Shown in pieces: positions 1 to 8,340 of a stretch of 64,000 nucleotides of DNA. Position 1 is the stretch's first letter, and the number at the start of each line of letters is the position of its first letter. Source of the DNA: Moesziomyces globuligerus (Eukaryota; Basidiomycota; Ustilaginomycetes; Ustilaginales; Ustilaginaceae); the NCBI GenBank assembly GCA_030849465.1, contig JARVLF010000014.1, positions 248,001-312,000 of the forward strand, written 5' to 3'. A program made the position numbers and the translations under genes. The notes under the pieces are model-generated. The model was not told the DNA's origin. It made no database searches and saw only the letters and a program-made list of their open reading frames with translations.

Positions 1-41
1 GATCTTCTAGGAAGCAGGAATCGTCGACAGGATCGCCGCGA

Positions 42-1832
42 TCACAGCTTGAAGAGTCGCTGGGAGGAATAGCGAGAGCGGAACATCTCGCCAGTACGAA
101 CGGCTTGGCGGGAGCCCGCAAGTGGGGCTGCACTCCATTTTGACGCGGTAGAAGTGTTGCTGATGGGGTTGGGCGCGTTCGTCGTGTGGTTGTAAGTGGC
201 GTCCGGAGGGAGCACCTCGAACTGCACCGTGGCATTGCCCTCTCGGTACGTGCTCTTCGCGGGCCCACTCGTCTTGTACTGGCTGCCCTTGGAGATCTTG
301 GTTGTACCGCTCGCAAGATCGGTGCCGTTCAGGATCCTTTCGAACATCTCGAGCGAGGCCAGAGGCTGGTAGAAGGGCACCTCGTGACCGGACTCGTAGA
401 TGCGGACAAACGAAAACTGGCCGCTCTGCTTGACCTGTCCGTGTGCGATGCCGTCCGAGGTCTTCAGATCCTCGTAGCCGGCCTGGTCGAATCCTGCGTG
501 CTGCACGCGCTCAGCGACAGCCTCACCACCCAGCCAGTTGCAGTTGTAGTCGGCGTCACCAGCGTACATGACCACCTGCACCCCCTGGTCGAGAAGCGAG
601 CGCACGTCCTCGATCGTGCCGGACTCGCGCCCGTCATCGCCCGTGTTGCTGAACGCGCTCGAGACCGTCGACGAACTCTCGCTGAAGTTTTGGAACGCGC
701 CGATCGCCTCCTGCACCGCCGGCGTGTTGAGATAGTCGACGTAGAAGCTGTAAGGGAACGGATCCGGGGAGAGCTCTCGGATGTCGTACTCGTCTCGATT
801 GGCGTAGTTGTCCAGGATGGACTCCACGTTGTTGGCGCAGAACGTGTCGGCAGTGCTGCACACCTGATTCGTCCCCGTGGCAGAGCAGTCTCGGATCTGG
901 TCCAGGCAGTTGCCTCGTCCGAACATGTTGTTGTACATCATCTCCTCGACCGACGAGTTGAAAGGTCGATAGTCGTACGAGTTGCCGGGCGATACTGTGA
1001 AGTTGTAGTACGCTGCGTACTGCAGCTCCGGGTCGTACCAGCCATTGCCGATCAGGACCGACTGGAGCTTGATCTTGTGCGCGCCAGGACTGCCATGCGC
1101 GTTCTGCTCTTCGATGTAGTTGTTGAACACAGGGCCGTAGTGGCCGCCATACGACTCGGTAGCAAAGTGGAAGTCCTTGCGCGAATACTGCGGGAAGGCG
1201 CCCATGAAGCCTTGCAGGGTGCGATAGAAGTTCTTGGCGGCCGACTCGGTCGAGTTGGCCGTCAAGGTGGCATTCGGCGCAGAGTACGTGCCGCAGGTGC
1301 CAAAGTTCTGTGCGTAGTCGGGGCACTTGGCATCCGGTAGCACGACGAGTGAGTCGGTGGTAGGGTCGACGTAGCCAGGAACGAGCTTGGTGTAGGAGAG
1401 GCCGGTCGTGGCTGGTTGGTCGATGAAAATCATGTTGCTGGCGTTGTTCCAGGCGTACGGATTGTTGACGACGGTTCCGTTAGAGTCGACATAGCACGGT
1501 CCGAGTTCCTGGAAGAGCCCGATCATGGAAGACGAGCCCGGTCCACCGTTGATCCATACAGTCAAGGGAGCCTCCTTCGGAGAGCCGTTGCGTGCTTCGA
1601 AGAACCAGAAAAAGATGTGCTCGTCCTCTTCCACATCAACATAACCGGAAAAGCTCCTGACGTTCGCATCGGTCTCGCAAGTGCCCGAGGGGACCTCCTT
1701 GTATCGGACGGGGATGTCGAGATAGCCGGTGGCGTTCTTGAGATCCGTGGGAGGCTTGACGAATTGCGAAAGCGCTCCGTCCGCCAATCGAAGCGCAGAG
1801 ATAAGCGCGAAGGCCACGGATCGCGCGATCAT
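42..1832 (-). CDS. Secreted serine carboxypeptidase (S10 family)
   Basis: A 596-residue single-exon protein with a hydrophobic N-terminal signal peptide (about residues 1-20), so it should enter the secretory pathway. The S10 landmarks are in order: the oxyanion region WINGGPGSSS near residue 95, the nucleophile motif ESYGGHYGP with Ser227, Asp426 in AGDADYNCNW, and His483 in ESGHEVPF. Many N-x-S/T sites suggest heavy N-glycosylation. S10 enzymes release C-terminal residues from peptides at acidic pH. This one lacks an obvious vacuolar or GPI signal, so extracellular or cell-wall action is inferred. The start is the first ATG giving a signal peptide. It sits at the window edge beside the repeat island, and its promoter lies in 1833-2700. 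The catalytic triad is complete, so it is probably active; the substrate cannot be told from the sequence. Confidence 0.93.
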   Translation of the reverse strand: MIARSVAFALISALRLADGALSQFVKPPTDLKNATGYLDIPVRYKEVPSGTCETDANVRSFSGYVDVEEDEHIFFWFFEARNGSPKEAPLTVWINGGPGSSSMIGLFQELGPCYVDSNGTVVNNPYAWNNASNMIFIDQPATTGLSYTKLVPGYVDPTTDSLVVLPDAKCPDYAQNFGTCGTYSAPNATLTANSTESAAKNFYRTLQGFMGAFPQYSRKDFHFATESYGGHYGPVFNNYIEEQNAHGSPGAHKIKLQSVLIGNGWYDPELQYAAYYNFTVSPGNSYDYRPFNSSVEEMMYNNMFGRGNCLDQIRDCSATGTNQVCSTADTFCANNVESILDNYANRDEYDIRELSPDPFPYSFYVDYLNTPAVQEAIGAFQNFSESSSTVSSAFSNTGDDGRESGTIEDVRSLLDQGVQVVMYAGDADYNCNWLGGEAVAERVQHAGFDQAGYEDLKTSDGIAHGQVKQSGQFSFVRIYESGHEVPFYQPLASLEMFERILNGTDLASGTTKISKGSQYKTSGPAKSTYREGNATVQFEVLPPDATYNHTTNAPNPISNTSTASKWSAAPLAGSRQAVRTGEMFRSRYSSQRLFKL

Positions 1833-2735
1833 GGTGTCTACAGTCAGAGGATCGACGTCTACTTCCGTCTAGCTAGTCCGTTTCCGTTGCGACTCCAGGT
1901 ACTTATACTTGTGGCGTCCCAGGCGACAAAGCAAACAGCGTGTCCCAGCACGAGCCTGTGCCAACGGCACGACTCGGGCCGCTCGTTCGGCCGCCGGCCG
2001 TGCGGGCGACTCTGCTCCGATTAAGCTCGGCTCTGATTGCGGTTCGCTTGTTGAAGCCTCGCTTGGAGACTGCCAAAAACTCATCCTGCATGCAGATGTG
2101 GATCAACCTAAATTGCGATAACGGATCACGACCCTCTGGAACGATCCATGATCTGCCCTCGTGACTCTCCATCTCTGACTCCGATTCTTGACAGGCGTCC
2201 TATTGATATAAAAATTCACCGGTCCAGCTGTCGGCGTTTGGAGCAACCGTTGCGATGGGCGTGATCACACCCTACCGCAGTATCATATGCAGGGTGGAGC
2301 GGATCTCGACCACATATCCATCCCCGGAGCCGACCACATTGACTGAGAACCACATCAACTGTCCGAGGTCAAGCAACGAGGCTCAAAGCGAGAGAGGTTA
2401 TCCAAGAGAAAGGCGGCGAGAGGCAGCCACCCCTCGACTTGTGGATCTATCGCTCAATCACGGCATCCGCGGTATCACATGATCATAATAGGGCCTTCGG
2501 CGACCATCTCGTGAAAGGTACTTCTGCATGATGGCTAGTAACAGACATAAGCATATATGACCTGAGAAAAGGCATTCGGGTCCGAGGAGCCGCCCAGAAA
2601 GCTATCCAAATGGCTGGTATCGAGCTGCCGAACAGCCACTCATAGTGGCTGTACCTTCCTCTTTGCCTATGATGCTTCATGCTTCATCTTGTCCACGGTG
2701 TGGGACTGACTAGCCCCGAGAAGGGTCTCGACCAT
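1833..2735. other. Gene-free stretch upstream of the carboxypeptidase
   Basis: No convincing gene. It carries the carboxypeptidase promoter at its left end. The right end already holds the hairpin motif of the repeat island: a perfect 9-bp inverted repeat ACAGCCACT / AGTGGCTGT at 2632-2652 with a 3-nt loop. Short ORFs here show no recognisable domain. Confidence 0.6.
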
Positions 2736-2886
2736 TCATATCGGAAAAAAGGGCAGATCGCCGAATTGTTAAGAAGTCATAAGTCGCGAGGTACGTCCGC
2801 CAAGCCACCTACAAGCCACCCCCACAAAGCCACCCAGGGTGGCTGAGGGGTGGCTTAGCGAACTACCCTGCCTTTTTCCGATCTGA
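2736..2886. mobile_element. MITE-like element, family I, copy 1
   Basis: A 151-bp unit with near-perfect terminal inverted repeats. The left end reads TCATATCGGAAAAAAGGGCA and the reverse complement of the right end reads TCAGATCGGAAAAAGGCAG. The interior holds several AGCCACC cores and a perfect palindrome AGCCACCC-A-GGGTGGCT at 2828-2844. The right half (TGGCTTAGCGAAC followed by TTTTTCCG) recurs in copy 6604-6709 and, inverted, in copy 6845-7060. No target-site duplication was seen and there is no coding capacity, so it would be non-autonomous. It could instead be a structural repeat moved by another mechanism. Confidence 0.6.
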
Positions 2887-3359
2887 CTAGGAAAGCCACT
2901 CAACTCGTAATTCATATGACTCAGGTGTGTGGGGTTCGCGGACCAAGCGTCGAAGCCACTCAGAAGCCACCTAAGCACACACGACTATGACAAATGACTT
3001 GTACAGCCCTGGTGGCTTTGACGCAACGATCTTCTTTTTTTCTCGATAATAGCTTATAAAGTATTTTACTTCTCAGATTCAACAATGATTGATGCTGATT
3101 TACTCCTTGAACGACTACCAAAGTCATCAGAGACTCCTGACTCGTTTCTTTTATTTTTCCAGCATAATTCATGAACACAATGCACAAAATGAATTATGGA
3201 AGCCTCTGATGCCTTAGAAGCCCAGTCCGAGGCATGACACATCAGTAAAGGTAGAGCCATGCATATGGGCAGTTTATATGAACTACATGCCAAAACTCCA
3301 CATGATTTATAGAGCCCAGCATGACGACAAGCAGCTTTGTAGGGTGCCTCACGCGAGAA
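2887..3359. repeat. Degenerate AGCCACC repeats and a family I-like right end
   Basis: Scattered AGCCACT/AGCCACC cores at 2893-3017 are followed by TTCTTTTTTTCTCGATAAT (3032-3050). Its reverse complement resembles the family I terminus, so this may be the right end of a decayed copy split by copy 1. Further on there is a perfect 10-bp inverted repeat CATAATTCAT / ATGAATTATG at about 3163-3198. No gene is seen and the stretch is AT-richer than the rest of the window. Confidence 0.4.
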
Positions 3360-3592
3360 ATATATCCGGTCGACCTGCGAGGTGGCGATAAGAAGCCCCT
3401 GTCAGCCATCCCCGATAGGTGGTTGGTGATTACCAGCCACCCAGGGCAGGTTGCTGATGGGTGGCTACTCTCTGCCATCTCCTCTGCATTTGGACTCAGC
3501 ACATCTGTATTTTGCAAGATCCGCGTGTCTTGGCTGCTCTCCGCCTATCCCTCCCGCCACTGATGACTCTCTGCAATTCCCCTCCCTACAAG
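3360..3592. mobile_element. Truncated family II repeat copy
   Basis: A left-end fragment aligning to the family II elements at 3593 and 5764. It begins TATATCCGG and continues with the GGTGGCGATAAGAAGCC, GTGGCTACTCTCTGCC and TTTGCAAGATCCGCGTGT segments, which correspond in order to the same segments of the other copies. It stops where the complete copy begins at 3593, so it is either truncated or was interrupted by that insertion. Confidence 0.5.
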
Positions 3593-4361
3593 TCATATCC
3601 TGAAGAACGGCGAGCTGGCAAGAAGCAGCCACCCATCAGCCACCCTGGCTGGCTGACGGGTGGCTGATGAGTACTAGCCACCTGGGGGAGGGGTGGCTGC
3701 TCAGGTGGCTGCTAATTATCAGGCAAACCCCCCCTCCCCCCCTCTTTCCTCAGTGGCTGATGGGTGGCTGCTCTCCGCCACCTCCTTTGCCAAATTCGAC
3801 CCTGCACGTCCAAATCATGCAAAATACGCGTGTTTTGGCAGCCTTCTGGGTCTCAATGCGTACCCCCTCCATCCCCGCTCCATCATCCGCAGCACAGAGT
3901 GAAGAATGATAGTTCCTGGAAAGCTTTGCATGTCTTCGATGCTTGTTGAGATGATCACTGTTGATCATGATTTGCATTGCAGAAATCGACTCAATTTGCT
4001 GAAATATAGCTCAAGTAGCGCCGAGGGATGGCCCAGATCGCGCCAAAATGATGTCAAATAGCCTCAAATTGCATATTTGGTATCGCAGGGGCTTGTGGGG
4101 CAGCGGTACCACGCATGACGCGTGCCCGGACGCGTATGTCTCGAGGTGAAGGGGACCTCTGCGGGCCTTAGGTCCGAGCCCCACGAGGGGAGTCAATTTC
4201 CTATTTCCCAATTTCTGGAAGGGGGTTCGACTGCTTGCCATCAGCCACTCATCAGCCATGGCGCGTGGGAGGCTAATGGGTAGCTGGCGAGTTATGAGTC
4301 GCAGCCATCCCAGGTGGCTGATGGGTGGCTGGTCATTGCCTCGCCACTTGTTCGGATATGA
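3593..4361. mobile_element. Family II inverted-repeat element, copy B
   Basis: A 769-bp element bounded by TCATATCCTGAAGAACGGCG on the left and CGCCACTTGTTCGGATATGA on the right. The right end reverse-complements to TCATATCCGAACAAGTGGCG, giving imperfect inverted ends of about 20 bp. It aligns along most of its length with copy C (5764-6400), with many substitutions and a longer interior. Both subterminal regions are rich in AGCCACCC/GGGTGGCT. A C-rich tract lies at 3727-3744. The centre (4080-4195) is the segment that in copy C resembles a Pol III promoter. No transposase is encoded and no target-site duplication was seen. Confidence 0.6.
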
Positions 4362-4682
4362 GTAGCAGACATGCATGAATTCCGGAGCAGGCTTCGTGAT
4401 TTGTACTGAATAATAGCTGAGATCTGCAAGCAAGCTTCAACAGACGCGATCAAATTGACCATCATCGTGATTACTGTAAATATGTATATGATGGCTTCCA
4501 AGCCCTCCACACACGATGGCTGAGTGGCTGCTCGACCGACAACCCGCCGCTTTTTAAGGTATCAGTGGCGTAGATTAGGCTTCCAGTGAATTTTCAATCA
4601 TGGGTGTTTGCGCAGGGGTTGCCATGCATACTAGCAAATAAGGCATAAAGCATTTATACAAATTTGGGTCTACGTGCACGAT
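4362..4682. other. AT-rich spacer between repeat elements
   Basis: No gene. It contains two isolated repeat cores (GATGGCTGAGTGGCTGCTC near 4515) and otherwise unremarkable AT-rich sequence. Confidence 0.5.
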
Positions 4683-4864
4683 TCATATCGCGAAAAAAGG
4701 GTTGTAACATACTCCAAACCAACCCCTAAGCCACCCGTGGTGGCTTACCCTCCAAGCCACTTGCAAGCCAGCCACGCACACTCTAGTGGCTTCATATTCC
4801 TAGCCACCCGTAGTGGCTTGAAGGGTGGCTTTACTCACATCACACTCCAGTTTTCGCAATATGA
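4683..4864. mobile_element. MITE-like element, family I, copy 2
   Basis: A 182-bp unit. The left end is TCATATCGCGAAAAAAGG and the right end reverse-complements to TCATATTGCGAAAACTGG. The interior has five to six AGCCACC cores in both orientations, including a perfect 9-bp stem TAAGCCACC / GGTGGCTTA at 4727-4747 with a 3-nt loop. It shares the CCCCTAAGCCACCC segment with the reverse complement of copy 1. It has no coding capacity. Confidence 0.6.
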
Positions 4865-4984
4865 TGACTCTCAATGATCCTCTGAACATCATATGCAAAG
4901 CTATCCAGGAACCATGCATCGGTATTTCATGTTTTTGTCATCCGCTGTGGATGCATGATGCGTAAATTAGGATGGCTTCGACGC

Positions 4985-5156
4985 GTAGCTACCTACGTCA
5001 GGCACATTTTTGATGCCACCCATCAGGCATAAGCCACCCGCCTTAGCCACCCCTCTAGCATAAATTATGTTTATGAAGCCATCAGGCCAGGCATATCCTG
5101 GCCAGGAGGCTGAGGGGTAGCATAGCCACTATACCGTTCAACTTTTTTCGATATGA
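4985..5156. mobile_element. Probable family I copy, right end only clear
   Basis: The right end AACTTTTTTCGATATGA (5140-5156) reverse-complements to TCATATCGAAAAAAGTT, the family I terminus. It is preceded by AGCCACCC cores at 5031-5052 and GGCTGAGGGGTAGC at 5108. A matching left terminus was not found, so the start is approximate and the copy is decayed or truncated. Confidence 0.35.
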
Positions 5157-5763
5157 TGCTTGCATTCGTGACGACCGAGTCTGCTGTGCAAGCATGAAGC
5201 GCAAGCATCAAGGTTGTTGTCGGCAACAATCGTGAATATGCTTGATGAACGCTTTGTGGTATTGGCGCAATTTTTAATATGAAAGCAAGATAGATGTGTT
5301 GAGAATTGACGAGAAGAATGTTAGTTTCCACTGCACGGTCACAAGACCAATCATAAAATAGTTCCCCCGTGGCGTCCTGTGCCTCATGCACCACATGACC
5401 CGACTTCACACGTCCCCACATCCACACAGTCACTCGAAGTCGCTCATGAATATGACTCTAAGTCTCTTCCGTTCACCGTCCCCATAAAGAAATAAATTTA
5501 CTAGTGCGATTTTCTCTTTCATAAAGATGCTTCGATGTCGATGCCTATTGGCACATTCATAGCATAAACCCTTAATTTACATTGGTTGTAGATTATCTGG
5601 TGATTTAGTCTAAATTTTCAAGTCTTTATCGTGAAAACGGTATCGATTGATGAAGACCGCATTGCGATTCGCACGCAAGAATATCGACAAAACTCTCGCA
5701 AGGCCATCCACATATAAAATGATAGGGAGCCGCTCATGACTTGGCCTGAGGATTGCATGTCAG
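5157..5763. other. AT-rich spacer, no gene seen
   Basis: About 600 bp free of AGCCACC cores and clearly AT-richer than the flanking gene-dense DNA. The longest reading frame (minus strand, about 120 codons reaching in from 5071) has no recognisable domain. I see nothing functional. Confidence 0.5.
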
Positions 5764-6449
5764 TCGTATCCTGAACAACAGCGAAGTTGCGAAAGGCAGC
5801 CACCCGTCAGCCACCTGAGCTACCGCCTCCTCTGCAAATTTCGACCCTGCACGTCTAAATTGTGGAAAATGCGTTTTTTTGGGCTGCTTGCTGGGTCTCC
5901 CTATTGCGTAGCCACTTCATTCATCCGCAACTCATTCATCCGCAGCGCGTTGGACAAATGATTAAAATCTGGAGAGCTTTGCGTGCGCTGTTCAGAGAAT
6001 TGCTGAAGAATCATGAATTGCGTTGCGAAAACCGACTCAAATCGCCGAGATAGGGCCCGAATTGCGCTGAGATGATGTCGGATAGCTTCAAATTGCATAC
6101 CTGGTATCGCAGCTGCCGAGGGGCAGCGCGTCTGTGCGCGCGTGGTTGTGGTGGTGAAGGTGGATCTCTGCAGGCCTCAGGTTCGAATCCAGGAGGGGCG
6201 TGAATTATTTTTTGAATTTTGGAAGGGGGTGGCTGACGGCAAGCAGCCACCCGATCAGCCACCCGGGGGTGGCTGCTCGCCATCAGCCACCCATCAGCCA
6301 TCGTGCGTGGGTGGCTACTGGGTGGTTGACGCGTCGCAGCCACCCCGGGTGGCTGTTGGGTGGCTGCTGGATCGCCACCTCGCCACTTGTTCGGATATGA
6401 GTGGCTAAGTGGCAATCGAGCAGCCACCTCGCCGTTTGTTAGGATATGC
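5764..6449. mobile_element. Family II inverted-repeat element, copy C, with an extra right end
   Basis: It begins TCGTATCCTGAACAACAGCG and reaches a first right end CGCCACTTGTTCGGATATGA at 6381-6400. A second, diverged right end follows (CTCGCCGTTTGTTAGGATATG at 6429-6449). It aligns with copy B over the shared core: TTCGACCCTGCACGTC, AAATGCG, GGAAAGCTTTGC-like, CAAATTGCATA and GGTATCGCAG. Dense AGCCACCC hairpins lie at 6240-6375, including CAGCCACC-CCG-GGTGGCTG near 6338. No protein is encoded. The duplicated terminus suggests nested insertion, or a tandem remnant. Confidence 0.6.
6085..6213 (+). ncRNA. Possible Pol III-type promoter (tRNA-like boxes) inside family II
   Basis: A perfect B-box-like motif GGTTCGAATCC lies at 6180-6190. 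An A-box-like GAGGGGCAGCGCG lies about 60 nt upstream (near 6118), and a run of T residues at 6207-6213 could terminate Pol III. The corresponding part of copy B has TGGGGCAGCGGT at 4096-4107 (a good A-box match) but a degraded B box (GGTCCGAGCCC). Acceptor and T stems do not pair well enough for a functional tRNA. A tRNA-derived or coincidental sequence are both possible. Confidence 0.3.
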
Positions 6450-6603
6450 ATGATGATTTACGATTGAGTGTCGATCTCCTTCTCTGCACATCATGCATGG
6501 CTGGCCTCCGTCACGTAGCAGTCCGCTTTTCCTGAACATGAAGACGAAACTAGGCCCCTTCGTGCTTGAAAAGTCATACCGAACAGACCATGTCATGTGC
6601 AAA

Positions 6604-6709
6604 TCACATCGGGAAAAGTTGGGACGAGGCAAGGCACGTTTCTCGAAGTCGTCCGAGGTGGCTTGCGCGTGGCTTAGCGAACGCACCTTACGTCTTTTCC
6701 GGGTAACAT
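6604..6709. mobile_element. MITE-like element, family I, short copy
   Basis: About 106 bp from TCACATCGGGAAAAG to CTTTTCCGGGTAACATG. The terminal inversion is partial (CGGGAAAAG against CCGGAAAAG). The right half TGGCTTAGCGAAC followed by CTTTTCCG matches copy 1, which places it in the same family with a deleted interior. A possible further fragment with a family II-like start (TCATACCGAACAGACC) lies just upstream at about 6574. Confidence 0.45.
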
Positions 6710-6844
6710 GTATAGTTCTGATTCATGAAAGAGATTTACGATTGCAGGCCGCACATAAATTATATGGCCACTGCCAGCGTTTGCAAATGTGATCCCTGGC
6801 TTGCATGGAGTCATGCAATTGCTCTGCGTATTCTCCTTCACCCA

Positions 6845-7060
6845 TCATATCGGAAAGAGGCGGCGGGTACATTCGCTAATCCACCCCTGAGCCACCCGGG
6901 GTGGGTGGCTTCCTCACCGAAGCCAGCCGCCTTAGCCATCCCTCCGGCCACATTCATCAAAGCCACCCGCGTAAGCCACCCGGGGTGGCTAGGTGTGGCC
7001 CGGGGTGGCTAGGTGTAGCTGATACTCCGACACCTTCGCAGTCATAGATGCAGCGATTCC
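6845..7060. mobile_element. MITE-like element, family I, inverted copy
   Basis: Begins TCATATCGGAAAGAGGCGG, then a GGGTACATTCGCTAATCC-like segment that aligns with the reverse complement of copy 1, so it lies in the opposite orientation. The interior has six or more AGCCACCC cores, a perfect AGCCACCC-G-GGGTGGCT palindrome at 6974-6990, and a direct tandem duplication of about 19 bp (CCGGGGTGGCTAGGTGT) at 6980-7018. The right end near GATTCCGAG (7054-7062) is weak and its boundary uncertain. Confidence 0.5.
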
Positions 7061-8340
7061 GAGCCAATCACAAGCCAAGCGCGCGCGATCGGGTGGCTCA
7101 TCGGCTGACCTGCCACTTTACTGATGACTCGATGCCAACCTTGGCCTTCGACCAGCGGGTAAGCTTCTTCGTGAGTGTACTCACGTGCTCTTGGCTGGCT
7201 TGTTTCATGCATCACAACAACTCGCTGGATCTTCTGAGGCACGGTCTCTGTGACGGTCGGAAGGCGTAAGGCTCATACAGCAGATGCAAACCATAGAAAT
7301 ATATGAATGTCGAGCGAGCGCTGCTGTACAGTCATTCCTCAGCCAGCAGCACCAGACCAAAGGGAACGAGGATGACGAGCCGAAGCTGCGGACAGCTCCA
7401 CAAGACCGCACGCGAGCGTCGGGTAGCACGTGGAGCGACCGAGCCCCGGCCGGTAGAGTGAGAGCAAGGAAGCATGCAGAGCAGCAGGACCAATCGCGAA
7501 AACCCGAGCGAGGGAGCCGGGGTGTGGTGGGGATTGGGATACTAAGCGAGAAGCGAGAAACGAGGGTCGTGGCCAGGGAGCGGAGAAGAGCAATGTGGCT
7601 TGTCGCTGATCAGGGCGCCGGATCGCGCACTGCTGGACCGGAGTCAGCAAGAGAAGACAAGGCGCCGAGTCAGCCAAGAGGAATCGACGGCGATCCTGAG
7701 AAGATGGCGGCTGCGACGGCCCTTCCGACAGGCATCTGTGCGATGACGAAGCGCTCGCGGCCAACATTCACCGAATTCGATTTCCGGACCGCTACCGTAA
7801 CAGCAGAGGTGCGTGCGGTCGAGCATCCGAATCCGAATAATCGCATGGCGGCATTGACGCTGCACGAGATTTGACAGGCTGCAGCCAAGTACTGTATGCT
7901 CTAGTGTGGAGGCCCGCGCTGGATCGACTCGCTTGCGCGCCGTGCCTATCGATTTTGGATCAACGCGAAGATCACAGACGCACAGACGCCAGCATGGAGC
8001 TGCCAGCATGGGGCTGCCAGCATGGGGCTGCCAGCATGGGGCTGCACTCGGCCACTCTGACCTTGCCCAAGCCACGATCTTCGTCCTTGCCCTCCGCAGC
8101 GCCAGCCACGTCGCTCCGGCTTTCCAGGTCCACACCGCTCTGCCATCTCTTGCTCAAACTCCACCTTCATCCAATCGCTTTCGATCCTCCTCGCCTTCTC
8201 ATCCTTCCTAGACCTCGCTCCTCCTCCCTTCCCGCCCCCACGACGCTGATTGGAGTCGCATCGATCCGCTCGAACACTCCTTTCTTGTCATCGGCTCAAA
8301 ACCACTCCCCGTAGATCTGTCTGCTTTCAGTACGCAGGTC
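7061..8340. other. Long upstream region of the debranching enzyme gene
   Basis: 1.28 kb with no convincing gene. Composition returns to the high-GC gene-rich type. It holds a 14-bp tandem repeat (listed separately) and a pyrimidine-rich run just before the GDB1 start, as is common for fungal 5' regions. A plus-strand reading frame ending at 7874 has a tail faintly like an OB-fold tRNA-binding domain, but it is too short to call a gene. Confidence 0.5.
7988..8043 (+). repeat. 14-bp tandem repeat, four copies
   Basis: Four head-to-tail copies of GCCAGCATGG(A/G)GCT; the first has A and the rest G. It lies about 300 bp upstream of the GDB1 start codon. Confidence 0.9.

Noticed and set aside
186..1340. 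A 384-codon plus-strand frame opposite the carboxypeptidase
   Set aside because: Same antisense effect; the minus strand carries the full S10 triad.
4085..4195. A functional tRNA gene in family II copy B
   Set aside because: The B box is degraded and acceptor, anticodon and T stems do not pair; at most it is tRNA-derived.
3450..4510. Short frames with repeated HPGWL/QPPISH-type peptides in the repeat island
   Set aside because: These are translations of the AGCCACCC repeats in different frames; they break between copies and have no conserved start.
2780..7018. CRISPR-like array, because of repeated short direct repeats
   Set aside because: The repeats are palindromic, irregularly spaced, in both orientations, and the host is a eukaryote.
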